In this document: positions 20,221 to 29,548 of the stretch, in pieces
How positions within the stretch are numbered: the stretch's first letter is position 1
Layout of the letters: each line of letters begins with the position of its first letter
NCBI RefSeq assembly: GCF_005503695.1
Contig: NZ_SCMU01000015.1
Coordinates: 1 to 64,000 of the forward strand
Length of the DNA stretch: 64,000 nucleotides
Direction: 5' to 3'
Source: Sphingopyxis sp. 2PD
GTDB taxonomy: Bacteria; Pseudomonadota; Alphaproteobacteria; Sphingomonadales; Sphingomonadaceae
The notes under the pieces: model-generated
What the model saw: the letters and a program-made list of their open reading frames with translations, nothing else
Told to the model about the DNA's origin: nothing
Database searches by the model: none
Position numbers and translations under genes: made by a program

Positions 20221-22227
20221 ATGTTCAAAAAAATCCTGATCGCCAATCGCGGCGAAATTGCCTGCCGCGTTATCAAGACCGCGCGGCGCATGGGCATCGC
20301 GACCGTCGCCGTCTATTCGGACGCCGACGCGCGCGCGCCCTTCGTGGCGATGGCCGATGAGGCGGTGCATATCGGGCCGTCGCCTGCATCCGAATCCTAT
20401 CTGATCGCGGACAAGATCATCGCGGCTTGCAAGGCGACGGGCGCCGAGGCGGTGCATCCGGGCTATGGCTTCCTTTCGGAGCGCACCAGCTTTGCCGAGG
20501 CGCTCGCCAAGGAAAATATCGCCTTCATCGGCCCGCCGGTGAACGCGATTGCCGCGATGGGCGACAAGATCGAGTCGAAGAAGCTCGCGAAGGAAGCGGG
20601 GGTCAACGTCGTCCCGGGCTTCGTCGGCGAGATCGACGATACCGAACATGCGGTGCGCATCTCGAACGAGATCGGCTATCCGGTGATGATGAAGGCGTCG
20701 GCGGGCGGCGGCGGCAAGGGGATGCGCCTTGCCTATGACGAAAAGGACGTCCGCGAGGGGTTCGAGGCGACCAAGCGCGAAGGGCTGAGCAGCTTTGGCG
20801 ACGACCGGGTGTTCATCGAGAAGTTCATCTTGAATCCGCGCCACATCGAAATCCAGATCCTGGGCGACCAGCACGGCAACATCCTCTATCTCAACGAACG
20901 CGAATGTTCGATCCAGCGGCGGCACCAGAAGGTGGTCGAGGAAGCACCGTCGCCGTTCGTGACCGAGAAGATGCGGAAAGCGATGGGCGAGCAGTGCGTC
21001 GCGCTGGCGCGCGCGGTCGGCTATTATAGCGCCGGTACGGTCGAACTGATCGTGTCGGGCGCCGACCCGACCGGGGAGAGCTTCTATTTCCTTGAAATGA
21101 ACACGCGCCTGCAGGTCGAGCATCCGGTGACCGAGGCGATCACCGGCATCGACCTGGTCGAACAGATGATCCGCGTCGCGGCTGGCGAGAAGCTGGAGAT
21201 GACGCAGGACGACATCAAGATCGATGGCTGGGCGATCGAGAACCGCGTCTATGCCGAGGACCCCTATCGCGGTTTCCTGCCCTCGACCGGGCGACTTGTG
21301 CGCTATCGTACCCCGGTGACGGCGTGGAAGGGCGACGAGCGCGGCGTCGACGGCGTGCGCGTCGACGCTGGCGTGGAAGAGGGCGGCGAGGTGTCGATCT
21401 TCTACGACCCGATGATCGCCAAGCTGGTGACATGGGGCAAGACGCGCGACGAGGCAGCGGACCTGCAGATCGCGGCGCTCGACCGGTTCGAGATCGAGGG
21501 GCTCGGCCACAATATCGATTTCGTCTCGGCGATCATGCAGCATCCGCGCTTCCGCTCGGGCGAGCTGACGACGGGGTTCATCGCCGAGGAATATCCCGAA
21601 GGCTTCCATGGCGCCGCGACCGAGGATCATATCGTCCGCGCGCTCGCCGCGATCGCAGGCTTCATGGCGTCGGCCGAGGCCGACCGCGCACGCCGGACCG
21701 ACGGCCAGCTCGGCGAGCGGCTCGACCCGCCCGCCAAATGGCAGGTCACTGTGGGCGGCGTGGAGCACAAGGTGAAGCTGGGCCACAAACATATCAAGGT
21801 CGATGGCGACAAGGTCGACATCGCGCTGGAATATACGCCCGGCGACCGGCTGGTGGTGGCGGAGATCGACGACAGCGAGCTGGCGGTGAAGGTCGCCAAG
21901 ACGCGCACCGGCTGGCGCATGACGACGCGCGGGCATATCCATGACGTGCGCGTGCTGCCCTGGCATGTCGCGCCGCTCGCGAGCCATATGATCGAGAAGA
22001 TCCCGCCCGATCTTTCGAAATTCCTGATCTGCCCCATGCCGGGCCTGCTCGTCGCGCTGCATGTCGGCGAAGGCGACGCCGTCGAGGCGGGCCAGCCGCT
22101 CGCGACGGTCGAAGCGATGAAGATGGAGAATATCCTGCGCGCCGAAAAATCGGGGGTCGTGAAAAGCGTCAACGCGGCGCAGGGCGACAGCCTGGCGGTC
22201 GATGCGGTGATTTTGGAGATGGAGTGA
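20221..22227 (+). CDS. pccA: propionyl-CoA carboxylase alpha chain (biotin carboxylase and carrier)
   Basis: A 668-residue protein. The biotin carboxylase domain (residues 1-450) has the N-terminal ANRGEIA motif, an ATP-grasp glycine loop KASAGGGGKGMR, and EMNTRLQVEHPVTE. A central BT-type linker follows, then a C-terminal biotinyl domain with EAMKMEN, whose Lys carries biotin. Together with PccB it carboxylates propionyl-CoA. It closes the operon that starts at pccB. ATG 20221 is 4 nt after the small ORF. Confidence 0.96.
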   Translation: MFKKILIANRGEIACRVIKTARRMGIATVAVYSDADARAPFVAMADEAVHIGPSPASESYLIADKIIAACKATGAEAVHPGYGFLSERTSFAEALAKENIAFIGPPVNAIAAMGDKIESKKLAKEAGVNVVPGFVGEIDDTEHAVRISNEIGYPVMMKASAGGGGKGMRLAYDEKDVREGFEATKREGLSSFGDDRVFIEKFILNPRHIEIQILGDQHGNILYLNERECSIQRRHQKVVEEAPSPFVTEKMRKAMGEQCVALARAVGYYSAGTVELIVSGADPTGESFYFLEMNTRLQVEHPVTEAITGIDLVEQMIRVAAGEKLEMTQDDIKIDGWAIENRVYAEDPYRGFLPSTGRLVRYRTPVTAWKGDERGVDGVRVDAGVEEGGEVSIFYDPMIAKLVTWGKTRDEAADLQIAALDRFEIEGLGHNIDFVSAIMQHPRFRSGELTTGFIAEEYPEGFHGAATEDHIVRALAAIAGFMASAEADRARRTDGQLGERLDPPAKWQVTVGGVEHKVKLGHKHIKVDGDKVDIALEYTPGDRLVVAEIDDSELAVKVAKTRTGWRMTTRGHIHDVRVLPWHVAPLASHMIEKIPPDLSKFLICPMPGLLVALHVGEGDAVEAGQPLATVEAMKMENILRAEKSGVVKSVNAAQGDSLAVDAVILEME

Positions 22228-22256
22228 TTCTGACTGTGCTCCTGCAAAAGCACGAG

Positions 22257-22317
22257 CCCATCTCCGGTCCGTGCTATCTGGCACCGATCGGAGATGGGTC
22301 CCTGCCTTCGCAGGGAC
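22257..22317. repeat. double hairpin repeat after pccA
   Basis: First stem CCCATCTCCG (22257-22266) pairs with CGGAGATGGG (22289-22298). Immediately after, GTCCCTG (22298-22304) pairs with CAGGGAC (22311-22317) around a CTTCG-like loop. It could terminate the propionate operon, although no T-run follows. Confidence 0.65.
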
Positions 22318-22340
22318 ACGGCTGGACCGGAGTTTGAGGG

Positions 22341-22712
22341 ATGCACGTCAATCACGACACCGATGCGGGTGCCGCGTCCGAAATCACCTTCGACGACTTC
22401 CTCCGCATCGATATCCGCATCGGCACGATCGTCGCGGCCGAGCCCTTTCCCGAAGCGCGCAAACCCGCGTTCAAGCTGACAATCGATTTCGGTCCGGCGA
22501 TCGGGGTGAAGAAAAGCAACGCCCAGATCGTCGATCGCTATGCGCTGGACGATCTGGTCGGTCGGCAGGTCGCCGCGGTGGTCAACTTCCCGCCGCGCCA
22601 GATCGGCAAATTCATGTCCGAAGTGCTGACATTGGGGTTCGCCGATGAAAATGGCGCGGTGATCCTGTTCGCGCCCGACGTGCCGGTCCCCAACGGCTCG
22701 CGGCTGTTCTGA
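22341..22712 (+). CDS. csaA: CsaA-type tRNA-binding domain protein
   Basis: A 123-residue OB-fold protein. TFDDFLRIDIRIGTIVAAE begins the tRNA-binding domain; the chain ends with the typical VPNGSRLF. Homologous CsaA proteins bind tRNA and have been linked to protein export or chaperone roles, but the physiological role is unsettled. About 12 extra residues precede the domain. It stands alone after the repeat that follows pccA. Confidence 0.9.
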   Translation: MHVNHDTDAGAASEITFDDFLRIDIRIGTIVAAEPFPEARKPAFKLTIDFGPAIGVKKSNAQIVDRYALDDLVGRQVAAVVNFPPRQIGKFMSEVLTLGFADENGAVILFAPDVPVPNGSRLF

Positions 22713-22807
22713 TCCCCGCGGCGCACTAGCTCATTTCGATCGCAGCGTTCCGTCGGCGGCGCGATTAGGTGGCGTCGGCAAAGCAACAATCAACGGGAGA
22801 GGGGCCG

Positions 22808-23812
22808 ATGGTCCGGCGTGCAGCTATGGTCGTGGCGGCGATGGGTATGGCGTTGGCGACCGCGGCAACCAGTAGCGCGAATGAGGTCGGGAAGCGCAGC
22901 TATGGCGTGATCGAGACGCGCGACGTTGTTTATGGCCGCGCGCCGGTCGGCGTATCGGCCGACGGCGCCAAGGCGCGCGATCTGCTGCTCGACGTCTATC
23001 GCCCGGTTGCCGCCGACGGCAAGCCGCTGACGGGCCGCCCCGCGGTCGTCATGGCGTTCGGCGGCGCCTTTCATCGCGGCGACAAGGGCGATTTCAACTT
23101 CACCGTCGAGGGCGCGCAGGACAGCTCAATGGCGTATTATTGCCGCAGTTTTGCGCGCGCGGGCTACGCCTGTTTCTCGATCGAATATCGCTTCGTGCAG
23201 GAGCAGCCGGGGCTCGTCCGCCCACTCGATGAAAAGCGCATCGTGCCGCGCGCGGTCAACCTGTCGCCCGAAAAGCTCGAGCGGATCGCCGAAGTGCGCC
23301 ACCAGATGAAGCTGCCGCCGTTCGACGAGACGACGCTGACGCACTATTGGTATGCGACCTTTGCCGCCGCCGACGACATGGCGATGGCGGTCGGTTTTGC
23401 CCGTGCGCGGGCGGAGGAATTCGGGGTCGACGGCGACCGGCTCGCGATCGGCGGCTTTTCGGCGGGGGCGATCACTGCGCTCAACACCGCTTATGGTCTG
23501 GGTGTTCGCGCAAAAGCCGTGGTGTCGTTGTCGGGCGGGATCAGCGGCTATATTCCTTATGAGACGGCGAAGAACGGCATGCCGCCCGCGCTCTTGATCC
23601 TCGGTCAGAATGATTATGTGGGGGTGCTCAATGGCACGCGCCATACCGCCGCGGCGCTCGGCAACAAGGGCATCGCGAGCGAAACCGTATGGGTGCCAGG
23701 TTTCGGGCACTTCTATCCGATGGGGGCAGTGGGGCTGGGCGACAAGGTCAGCCGCGCGCCCGTCGCGGCGCGGATCGTCGCCTTTCTCGACGCCAATCTG
23801 AATAACGAATAG
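22808..23812 (+). CDS. exported alpha/beta hydrolase (esterase-like)
   Basis: A 334-residue protein from ATG 22808, chosen because GGGAGAGGGG lies 4-12 nt upstream and a signal peptide follows (VRRAAMVVAAMGMALATAATSSA). An alternative ATG at 22769 lacks a ribosome site. The oxyanion region AFGGAFHRGD (near residue 77), nucleophile GFSAGA (near residue 216) and C-terminal His in GFGHFYP fit the carboxylesterase/BD-FAE type. Substrate unknown; probably periplasmic. Confidence 0.8.
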   Translation: MVRRAAMVVAAMGMALATAATSSANEVGKRSYGVIETRDVVYGRAPVGVSADGAKARDLLLDVYRPVAADGKPLTGRPAVVMAFGGAFHRGDKGDFNFTVEGAQDSSMAYYCRSFARAGYACFSIEYRFVQEQPGLVRPLDEKRIVPRAVNLSPEKLERIAEVRHQMKLPPFDETTLTHYWYATFAAADDMAMAVGFARARAEEFGVDGDRLAIGGFSAGAITALNTAYGLGVRAKAVVSLSGGISGYIPYETAKNGMPPALLILGQNDYVGVLNGTRHTAAALGNKGIASETVWVPGFGHFYPMGAVGLGDKVSRAPVAARIVAFLDANLNNE

Positions 23813-23888
23813 CGCGCGGTGCGCGATTGCTCGTGCCAAGTCGCCGGTGACCGGCTAGGTTGCACCGGCATTCGGGGGAGACACGATC

Positions 23889-24296
23889 ATGACATTACCG
23901 GTTACCGCCTTCGTCGGCGCGATCTGCGCGCTGCTGCTGCTGTTCACCGCGATGCTGACGGTGCGCCAGCGGCTGCGCCTGAAAGCCGCGTTCGGCGATC
24001 AGGGCGACGCGAAACTGATCGCGGCGAGCCGCAGCCACGGCAACCTTGCCGAACATGCGCCGATCGTCGTCATCCTGCTGGGCCTGCTAGAGACAGCGCG
24101 CGCCAATCATATGGCGCTGATGATCATCGGCGCGCTGTTCCTGATCGGCCGCGTCGCGCATATCGCCGGGCTGCATGCGCCGGTCGAACCCGGCAAGCCG
24201 CCGGTCACCCGGCAGATCGGAGTCGCTGCGACATGGATCACGCTGCTGGCGCTCGGTGGGTGGACGTTGTGGATGCTGGTGACGGTCAATCTTTAA
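23889..24296 (+). CDS. MAPEG family membrane protein
   Basis: A 135-residue integral membrane protein with four hydrophobic segments. The conserved polar loop SRSHGNLAEHAP, followed by an RVAHIAG motif, is typical of bacterial MAPEG proteins, some of which bind glutathione. A glutathione-linked role is inferred only. The gene starts at ATG 23889 and lies downstream of the esterase-like gene on the same strand. Confidence 0.85.
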   Translation: MTLPVTAFVGAICALLLLFTAMLTVRQRLRLKAAFGDQGDAKLIAASRSHGNLAEHAPIVVILLGLLETARANHMALMIIGALFLIGRVAHIAGLHAPVEPGKPPVTRQIGVAATWITLLALGGWTLWMLVTVNL

Positions 24297-24443
24297 GGTC
24301 GTCGCAGGCAGAAGGCTGTTTTAAGGGGATTCCTTGGTTCCGGACCGCGAACGTCGCACCAGTGCATTGATCACCGCGACATGGGCTCGTTTCCTTGGCA
24401 AGATATGGCGTGAGGCTTGGCGGCCAACAGGGGCAACGTACGA

Positions 24444-24815
24444 ATGATCTTCAGCACGGTTATCATGCTGGCAACCTTGACGGCGGTACCATCGCCTGCA
24501 CCGGCGATGGAATCGCCCGCCGCGGCGCCCCAATTCGTCCGTACGCCAAATGCGAATGACATTCTCTTGGCCTATCCGCGCGAAGCGTTCCGCGACGGGC
24601 TGAACGGAACAGTCGTGCTTGACTGCGCATCTGGGGCCGGTGGTGGCCTGACCGATTGTCGCGTGGTGTCGGAAAGCCCGGCAGGTCATCGGTTCGGGCT
24701 GGCGGCATTGCGTCTGTCGACGCGGTATCGCTTGCAGTCGCCGCCACCCGACACCGCACCACCAACCGCAAAGCGGGTCCGGTTTGGTTTGTCCTTTGCG
24801 ACGAGCGATGACTAG
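24444..24815 (+). CDS. small exported protein with a TonB C-terminal-like domain
   Basis: A 123-residue protein. A short signal peptide (MIFSTVIMLATLTAVPSPAPA) precedes a compact domain with YPREAFRDGLNGTVVLDC, a DCRVVSESPAG turn and a terminal GLAALRLSTRYRL helix. This is the pattern of the TonB C-terminal domain (two Cys typical of alphaproteobacterial members). It lacks the long Pro-rich spacer and a retained transmembrane anchor, so it is unlikely to energise receptors as a full TonB. Start chosen at ATG 24444 in front of the signal. Confidence 0.7.
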   Translation: MIFSTVIMLATLTAVPSPAPAMESPAAAPQFVRTPNANDILLAYPREAFRDGLNGTVVLDCASGAGGGLTDCRVVSESPAGHRFGLAALRLSTRYRLQSPPPDTAPPTAKRVRFGLSFATSDD

Positions 24816-24872
24816 GGTCGGGATAGATTGATGTCATGTGCGGCGGTCCAGCGCCGCGCAGGCCATCGTAAT

Positions 24873-25640
24873 CTAGTCCTCGACCAGCGCCACCGCGCGG
24901 ATCCACCCGGCGCTCGCGCGCTCGATCTTCACCGGGAAGCAGCTGAAGGTGAACCCGGTCGCGGGGATCGCGGCAAGGTTGGTGAGTTTTTCGATCTGGT
25001 AGTACGGCCGGATGCGCCCCGCCTTATGGCCTTCCCAGATGATCGACGGGTCGCGCGTTTCGGCCCAGCGCCGCGCGGTATGGCTGAACGGCGCGTCCCA
25101 GCTCCATGCGTCGGTGCCGACGACCTGCACGCCGCGCTCCGTCAGGTACAGCGTCGCCTCGGCACCCATGCCGCAGCCCTGATCGGTAAAATTGTCGGTG
25201 CCATAGATGGCACCCGACTGCACGAGCACGATGTCGAGCGGCTGGAGATTATGCCCGATCCGCGCGAGTTCGGCCTCGACCTCGGCGCCGCTGACGACAT
25301 GGCCGTGCGGGCGGTCCGAAAAGTCGAGTTTGACTCCGGGACGAAAGAACAGGTCGAGCGGGGCTTCGTCGATCGACGGCGCGGGCGAGGCGCCGTTGTC
25401 GGTGGTCGAGTGATAATGCCAGGGCGCGTCCATATGCGTGCCGTTGTGCGTGCTCAGCGACAGCATCTCGACCGCCCAGCCTTCGCCGTCAGGCAGGTCT
25501 TCGCGGGTCAGCCCGGGAAAGAACATCGCGATCTGCTCCCACGTATTTTCATGGGTCATATAGGTGATGTTGGGGCGCATCACCGGCGGGTCCGAAACGA
25601 CATCGTTGGTGATCGGGATAGACAGGTCAATGAACTGCAT
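24873..25640 (-). CDS. cyclase family protein (kynurenine formamidase-like hydrolase)
   Basis: A 255-residue protein. The metal motif HNGTHMDAPWHY fits the HxGTHxDxPxH signature of the cyclase/formamidase family, whose members hydrolyse amides such as N-formylkynurenine. A later DIVLVQSG strand and GTDAWSWD segment fit the family. No kynurenine genes adjoin it, so the substrate is uncertain. Start ATG 25640 (MQFIDLSIP is the usual N-terminus); a longer frame is encoded by the family A repeat upstream. Confidence 0.88.
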   Translation of the reverse strand: MQFIDLSIPITNDVVSDPPVMRPNITYMTHENTWEQIAMFFPGLTREDLPDGEGWAVEMLSLSTHNGTHMDAPWHYHSTTDNGASPAPSIDEAPLDLFFRPGVKLDFSDRPHGHVVSGAEVEAELARIGHNLQPLDIVLVQSGAIYGTDNFTDQGCGMGAEATLYLTERGVQVVGTDAWSWDAPFSHTARRWAETRDPSIIWEGHKAGRIRPYYQIEKLTNLAAIPATGFTFSCFPVKIERASAGWIRAVALVED

Positions 25641-25717
25641 GATCGCAGTCTGACACGAACGGCGGCTCGCGCCAAGAAGGCTTGCACCACGCCGCGGTGC
25701 AACTAGACGTAGCGTAA

Positions 25718-25796
25718 CCGTTCGTGTCGAGCGAAGTCGAGACACCCCGCTTCGGCGATGCGCGCGAGGCATCTCGACTTCGCTCGATGCGAACGG
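25718..25796. repeat. paired inverted repeat, family A copy 3
   Basis: TTCGTGTCGAGCGAAGTCGA arm and inverted partner around a short centre, between the divergent cyclase and transporter genes. Confidence 0.85.
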
Positions 25797-25836
25797 AAAA
25801 GTGACAAGCCCGACGGGGTGGGGGAGCCAGAAATAT

Positions 25837-27468
25837 ATGACCGAAGCCAGTGCCGCGGGCGCCGTTTACGAACCGACGCAGAAAGAAATCCGCATGGTCA
25901 TCGCCGCCTCGTCGGCAGGCACCGTGTTCGAATGGTATGATTTCTTCATCTACGGCACACTCGCCGCGATCATCGGCAAGGCATTTTTCCCGAGCGACAA
26001 TGCGACGCTGGAAACGCTGCTCGTTTGGGCGGGCTTTGCAGTCGGCTTCGGCTTTCGTCCGCTCGGCGCGGTGCTGTTCGGTTTCCTCGGCGATCGGCTG
26101 GGGCGCAAATATACATTCTTGGTCACCGTGACGCTGATGGGCGTGGCAACCGCGGGTGTCGGCATGATCCCGTCGGCGGCGACGATTGGCATCGCGGCGC
26201 CGATCATCGTCATCCTGCTCCGCGTGTTGCAGGGACTGGCGCTCGGCGGCGAATATGGCGGCGCGGCGGTCTATGTCGCCGAACATTCGCCGCCCGGAAA
26301 GCGTGGGTTCTACACCAGTTTCATCCAGGCCAGCGTCGTCGGCGGATTTGTGCTCAGCCTGGTGGTGGTGCTGGGATGCAAGGCGTTGATGCCGGATGCG
26401 GTCTGGGAAAGCTGGGGCTGGCGGGTGCCGTTCCTGCTGTCGCTGATCCTGCTCGCGATCTCGTTGTGGATGCGCCTGAAACTGTCCGAAAGTCCGGTGT
26501 TCAAGGCGATGAAGGCGCAGGGCGAGCTGGCGAAGAATCCGCTGAAGGAAAGCTTCACCTATCCCGGCAACCCGCGCCGCATCTTCATCGCTCTGTTCGG
26601 GATCGCGGCGGGTCTGACCGTGATCTGGTACACCGCGATGTTTTCGGGCCTGTCGTTCCTGAAAGGGCCGATGAAGGTCGAAGATACCGCCGCCGAGATC
26701 ATCGTCGGCGTCGCGGCGGCGGTCGGCATGGGCTTTTTCATCTGGGCGGGGCATTTGTCGGACCGGATCGGACGCAAGAAGCCGATCGTATGGGGTTATG
26801 GCGCCACGCTGTTGTTGTTGTTCCCGCTGTTCTGGTGGATGGGCAGCGTCGGCAATCCCGCCCTGTCGGCGGCGGCCGAGCGAGCGCCGGTGACCGTGAC
26901 CGGGTCGAAGTGCAGCTTTGATCCCTTTGCGCAGGTCCAGCAAACCGCGTGCGGCAAGACGCTGGGTGAACTCACCAAGCTTGGCGTCTCCTACAGCGTC
27001 GTGGCGACCGGCAGCGGCTTCGACAGCGTCACCATCCGTATCGGCGAGCGCGAGGTGGCCAGCGAGGATCCTGCGCTGCTGAAACCGGCGCTGGAAGCGA
27101 GCGGCTATGATTTCGCCAAGCAGGTACCGGGCTGGGGTGGCATCGCGATCATTTTTCTCGCGCTGCTCGGGCTCAGTGCCTTGTCGGGCTTTACCTATGG
27201 CCCGGTCGCGGCGCTGTTGTCGGAAATGTTCCCGCCGCATGTCCGCTATTCGTCGCTGTCGATTCCCTATCATGTCGGGACCGGCTATTTCGGCGGCTTC
27301 CTGCCGCTGATCGCGAGTTTCATCATCGCCAAGACCGGCAATGCCTATTCGGGGCTGTGGTACACCTGGGTCGTCGTGCTGGTGGCGTTTCTGGTGACCG
27401 CCTTCATGCTGAAGGATCCGGTTGAGGGGCAGTGGGACAAACAGCCATCCGGGACGGCGGAGGCCTGA
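25837..27468 (+). CDS. MHS-type MFS transporter
   Basis: A 543-residue major facilitator of the metabolite:H+ symporter group. FEWYDFFIYG opens helix 1, and GFRPLGAVLFGFLGDRLGRK carries the family loop motif between helices 2 and 3. About 12 helices are predicted. A polar insert of about 90 residues lies between the later helices (from NPALSAAAE to KQVPGW), carrying two Cys. Related MHS proteins move organic acids or osmolytes; the substrate is unknown. I use ATG 25837; an in-frame ATG at 25801 adds only 12 poor residues. Confidence 0.88.
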   Translation: MTEASAAGAVYEPTQKEIRMVIAASSAGTVFEWYDFFIYGTLAAIIGKAFFPSDNATLETLLVWAGFAVGFGFRPLGAVLFGFLGDRLGRKYTFLVTVTLMGVATAGVGMIPSAATIGIAAPIIVILLRVLQGLALGGEYGGAAVYVAEHSPPGKRGFYTSFIQASVVGGFVLSLVVVLGCKALMPDAVWESWGWRVPFLLSLILLAISLWMRLKLSESPVFKAMKAQGELAKNPLKESFTYPGNPRRIFIALFGIAAGLTVIWYTAMFSGLSFLKGPMKVEDTAAEIIVGVAAAVGMGFFIWAGHLSDRIGRKKPIVWGYGATLLLLFPLFWWMGSVGNPALSAAAERAPVTVTGSKCSFDPFAQVQQTACGKTLGELTKLGVSYSVVATGSGFDSVTIRIGEREVASEDPALLKPALEASGYDFAKQVPGWGGIAIIFLALLGLSALSGFTYGPVAALLSEMFPPHVRYSSLSIPYHVGTGYFGGFLPLIASFIIAKTGNAYSGLWYTWVVVLVAFLVTAFMLKDPVEGQWDKQPSGTAEA

Positions 27469-27512
27469 TCGAACCCATTGGCGCAGCCCGCCAACCCGTA
27501 TAGGGCACGCCG

Positions 27513-28562
27513 ATGATCGCCGTGCCTTCGCCCCTCCGCCTGTGTCTCGACCGCGACGCGCTGGTTACCAACTGGCGCTGGCTGGCGGCAGAGAGCGGCG
27601 GCGGCGCCGCGTGCGGCGCGGCGCTCAAGGCCGACGGCTACGGCCTCGGTGCGCGCGCCGTGATGCAGCATCTTGCCGCCGCGGGGTGCCGCGACTTTTT
27701 CGTTGCCACCTGGTCCGAAGCGGCCGCGTTGATGCCGCTGTCCGCGGGCGTGTCGCTGTCGGTCCTGCATGGGGTCGGAGCGAGCGACATGGTCGCCGCG
27801 CGGCTGCTACCGGCGCGTCCGGTGCTGAACAGCGTCGAACAGGTGCGGCGCTGGCGCGACGCCGGTGAAGCGCGACCGTGCGACGTCATGGTCGACACGG
27901 GCATGAACCGGCTGGGGCTGCGGGTCGAGGAAGCGCTGGGCGGTGCGCTCGACGGACTGGTGATCGACACGCTGATGAGCCATCTGGCGTCGGCGGACGA
28001 GGACAGCGCGCAGAATGCGCGGCAGCTCGCCGCGTTCCGGGCGCTGCGCGAGCGGATCCCGGCGCGGCGATACAGCCTCGCGAACAGCGCCGGGATTTGC
28101 TTGGGCGCCGAATATGCGTTCGACCTGACGCGTCCGGGGATCGCGCTTTATGGCGGCATCCCGCGCGGCGAGGCTGCAGGCCATATCGGTCAGGTGGCGT
28201 TTCCAGAAGCGCGCGTGCTGCAAGTGCGTCCGGTCCCCGCGGGCGAGACGGTCGGCTATGGCGCTTCGTGGACGGCAGCGCGCGACAGCCGCATCGCGGT
28301 GGTCAACCTCGGCTATGCCGACGGCTATCTGCGCTGTCACGCGGGCAGCGGGCGCGCGACGTGGCAGGGGCGGGCACTGCCGCTGGTCGGCCGTGTGTCG
28401 ATGGACCTCACCGCGTTCGATGTCAGCGATGCGGCAGGCCTGGGTGAGGGCGAATGGCTGGGCCTCGACTACGACCTGCCCGCCGTGTCGGCGCGGAGCG
28501 GGCTGTCGCAATATGAGTTGCTCACCGGGCTCGGCCGCCGGTTCGAGCGCGTCTGGGGCTAA
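27513..28562 (+). CDS. alr: alanine racemase
   Basis: PLP enzyme, 349 residues, that makes D-alanine for peptidoglycan. The PLP Lys is in ALKADGYGLGA near residue 37. The second catalytic residue, Tyr, is in VGYGASW near residue 250. Both halves of the fold (N-terminal barrel and C-terminal beta domain) are present and of normal length. It follows the MHS transporter by 44 nt. It overlaps the 3' end of the convergent oxygenase gene by 4 nt. Confidence 0.93.
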   Translation: MIAVPSPLRLCLDRDALVTNWRWLAAESGGGAACGAALKADGYGLGARAVMQHLAAAGCRDFFVATWSEAAALMPLSAGVSLSVLHGVGASDMVAARLLPARPVLNSVEQVRRWRDAGEARPCDVMVDTGMNRLGLRVEEALGGALDGLVIDTLMSHLASADEDSAQNARQLAAFRALRERIPARRYSLANSAGICLGAEYAFDLTRPGIALYGGIPRGEAAGHIGQVAFPEARVLQVRPVPAGETVGYGASWTAARDSRIAVVNLGYADGYLRCHAGSGRATWQGRALPLVGRVSMDLTAFDVSDAAGLGEGEWLGLDYDLPAVSARSGLSQYELLTGLGRRFERVWG

Positions 28563-29548
28563 ACCGGACGCATCCCCCACGGGTCGAAGTCGTGGATGCG
28601 TATCCAGCGGGTACTGATCCATTTTTCGCCGCGGGTAACGGGTAGCCCGGCATGGCGGCTGCGCTCGTCGACTTGGCCGTCGGAGAGCGTGTTGGCGAAG
28701 AGGATCATGTCGCCGGTTTGACCGCGAAACTCGACGCCGACCGACGGAAACTGCGTCGCACCGCCGTCATAATCGTCGTTGAGATAGGCGATGGCCGTCA
28801 TCACGCGCTGATTGCTTTCGCCGGGCAGGCAATCATGATGCAGCCGATATTGCTGACCGGGCGCATATCGTAGAACGGTGAGCGGTTCGCCCTGCTCGGC
28901 GCGCGTGCGTGTCGCCGCTGCAATCCGCCGGTCGATCGCGTGGATGACCAGATCCTGCTGGATGGGGCCCAGCACCGTACCCTCGGAGGTCCGGATCGGG
29001 TGCGGAATTTCACGGCCCGTGGTCGAATCAACGACGATCGACGGCACCAGCCTGGGCGCTGAAAGCGCCATGATGTGCGCGCATTCATCGGGCGTGAGCA
29101 GGCCGCGCACGACACCGAGCGTCGGCGACGTCGCCAGCGTTTCGACCGGCGATGTCGAGGCCGGATCGCCCGTCGGGGTCAGCGCCATCGCCGCGAGCAG
29201 TTCGCGCTGGCGCGCCGCGTCGGGATCATGCTTGGCCGCCTTGTCGAGCAGGTTCAGCGCCGCGCCCCAGTCCGCTGGGCCGCCCGCGCCGATAGCGACA
29301 AACACCGCATGGGTCAGCGTCCCGCCGCGATGCCCCGCCGCGCCGGCCTTTTCGAACAGCGCCCGCGCCGCGGCAAAGCTGCGCGGCACCGGGGTGCCAT
29401 ACACGTGCCACAGCGCGAGCTCGTAAAGCGCGTCACCATACCCGCGTTTCGCCGCGTCGATGAGGAGGTCGACCGCCGCCTGCGCGCGCCCGGCATCCAG
29501 CAACGCATTGGCTCGTTCGACGATGTTCGACGACTGCACGCGCTTCAA
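28559..29548 (-). CDS. 2OG-Fe(II) oxygenase (prolyl 4-hydroxylase type) with Sel1-like N-terminus
   Basis: A 329-residue protein. Residues 1-110 form helical Sel1/TPR-like repeats (ANALLDAGRAQAAVDLLIDAA and the following LYELALWHVYGT unit). The C-terminal domain carries the iron motif HHDCLPG (H..D) and a distal His in SRHAGLPVTRGEKW; the Lys/Arg there would bind 2-oxoglutarate. Family members hydroxylate prolyl or other residues. Its start overlaps the AspH-like gene by 4 nt, so the two are coupled and likely act on a shared or related substrate. Confidence 0.85.
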   Translation of the reverse strand: MKRVQSSNIVERANALLDAGRAQAAVDLLIDAAKRGYGDALYELALWHVYGTPVPRSFAAARALFEKAGAAGHRGGTLTHAVFVAIGAGGPADWGAALNLLDKAAKHDPDAARQRELLAAMALTPTGDPASTSPVETLATSPTLGVVRGLLTPDECAHIMALSAPRLVPSIVVDSTTGREIPHPIRTSEGTVLGPIQQDLVIHAIDRRIAAATRTRAEQGEPLTVLRYAPGQQYRLHHDCLPGESNQRVMTAIAYLNDDYDGGATQFPSVGVEFRGQTGDMILFANTLSDGQVDERSRHAGLPVTRGEKWISTRWIRIHDFDPWGMRPV

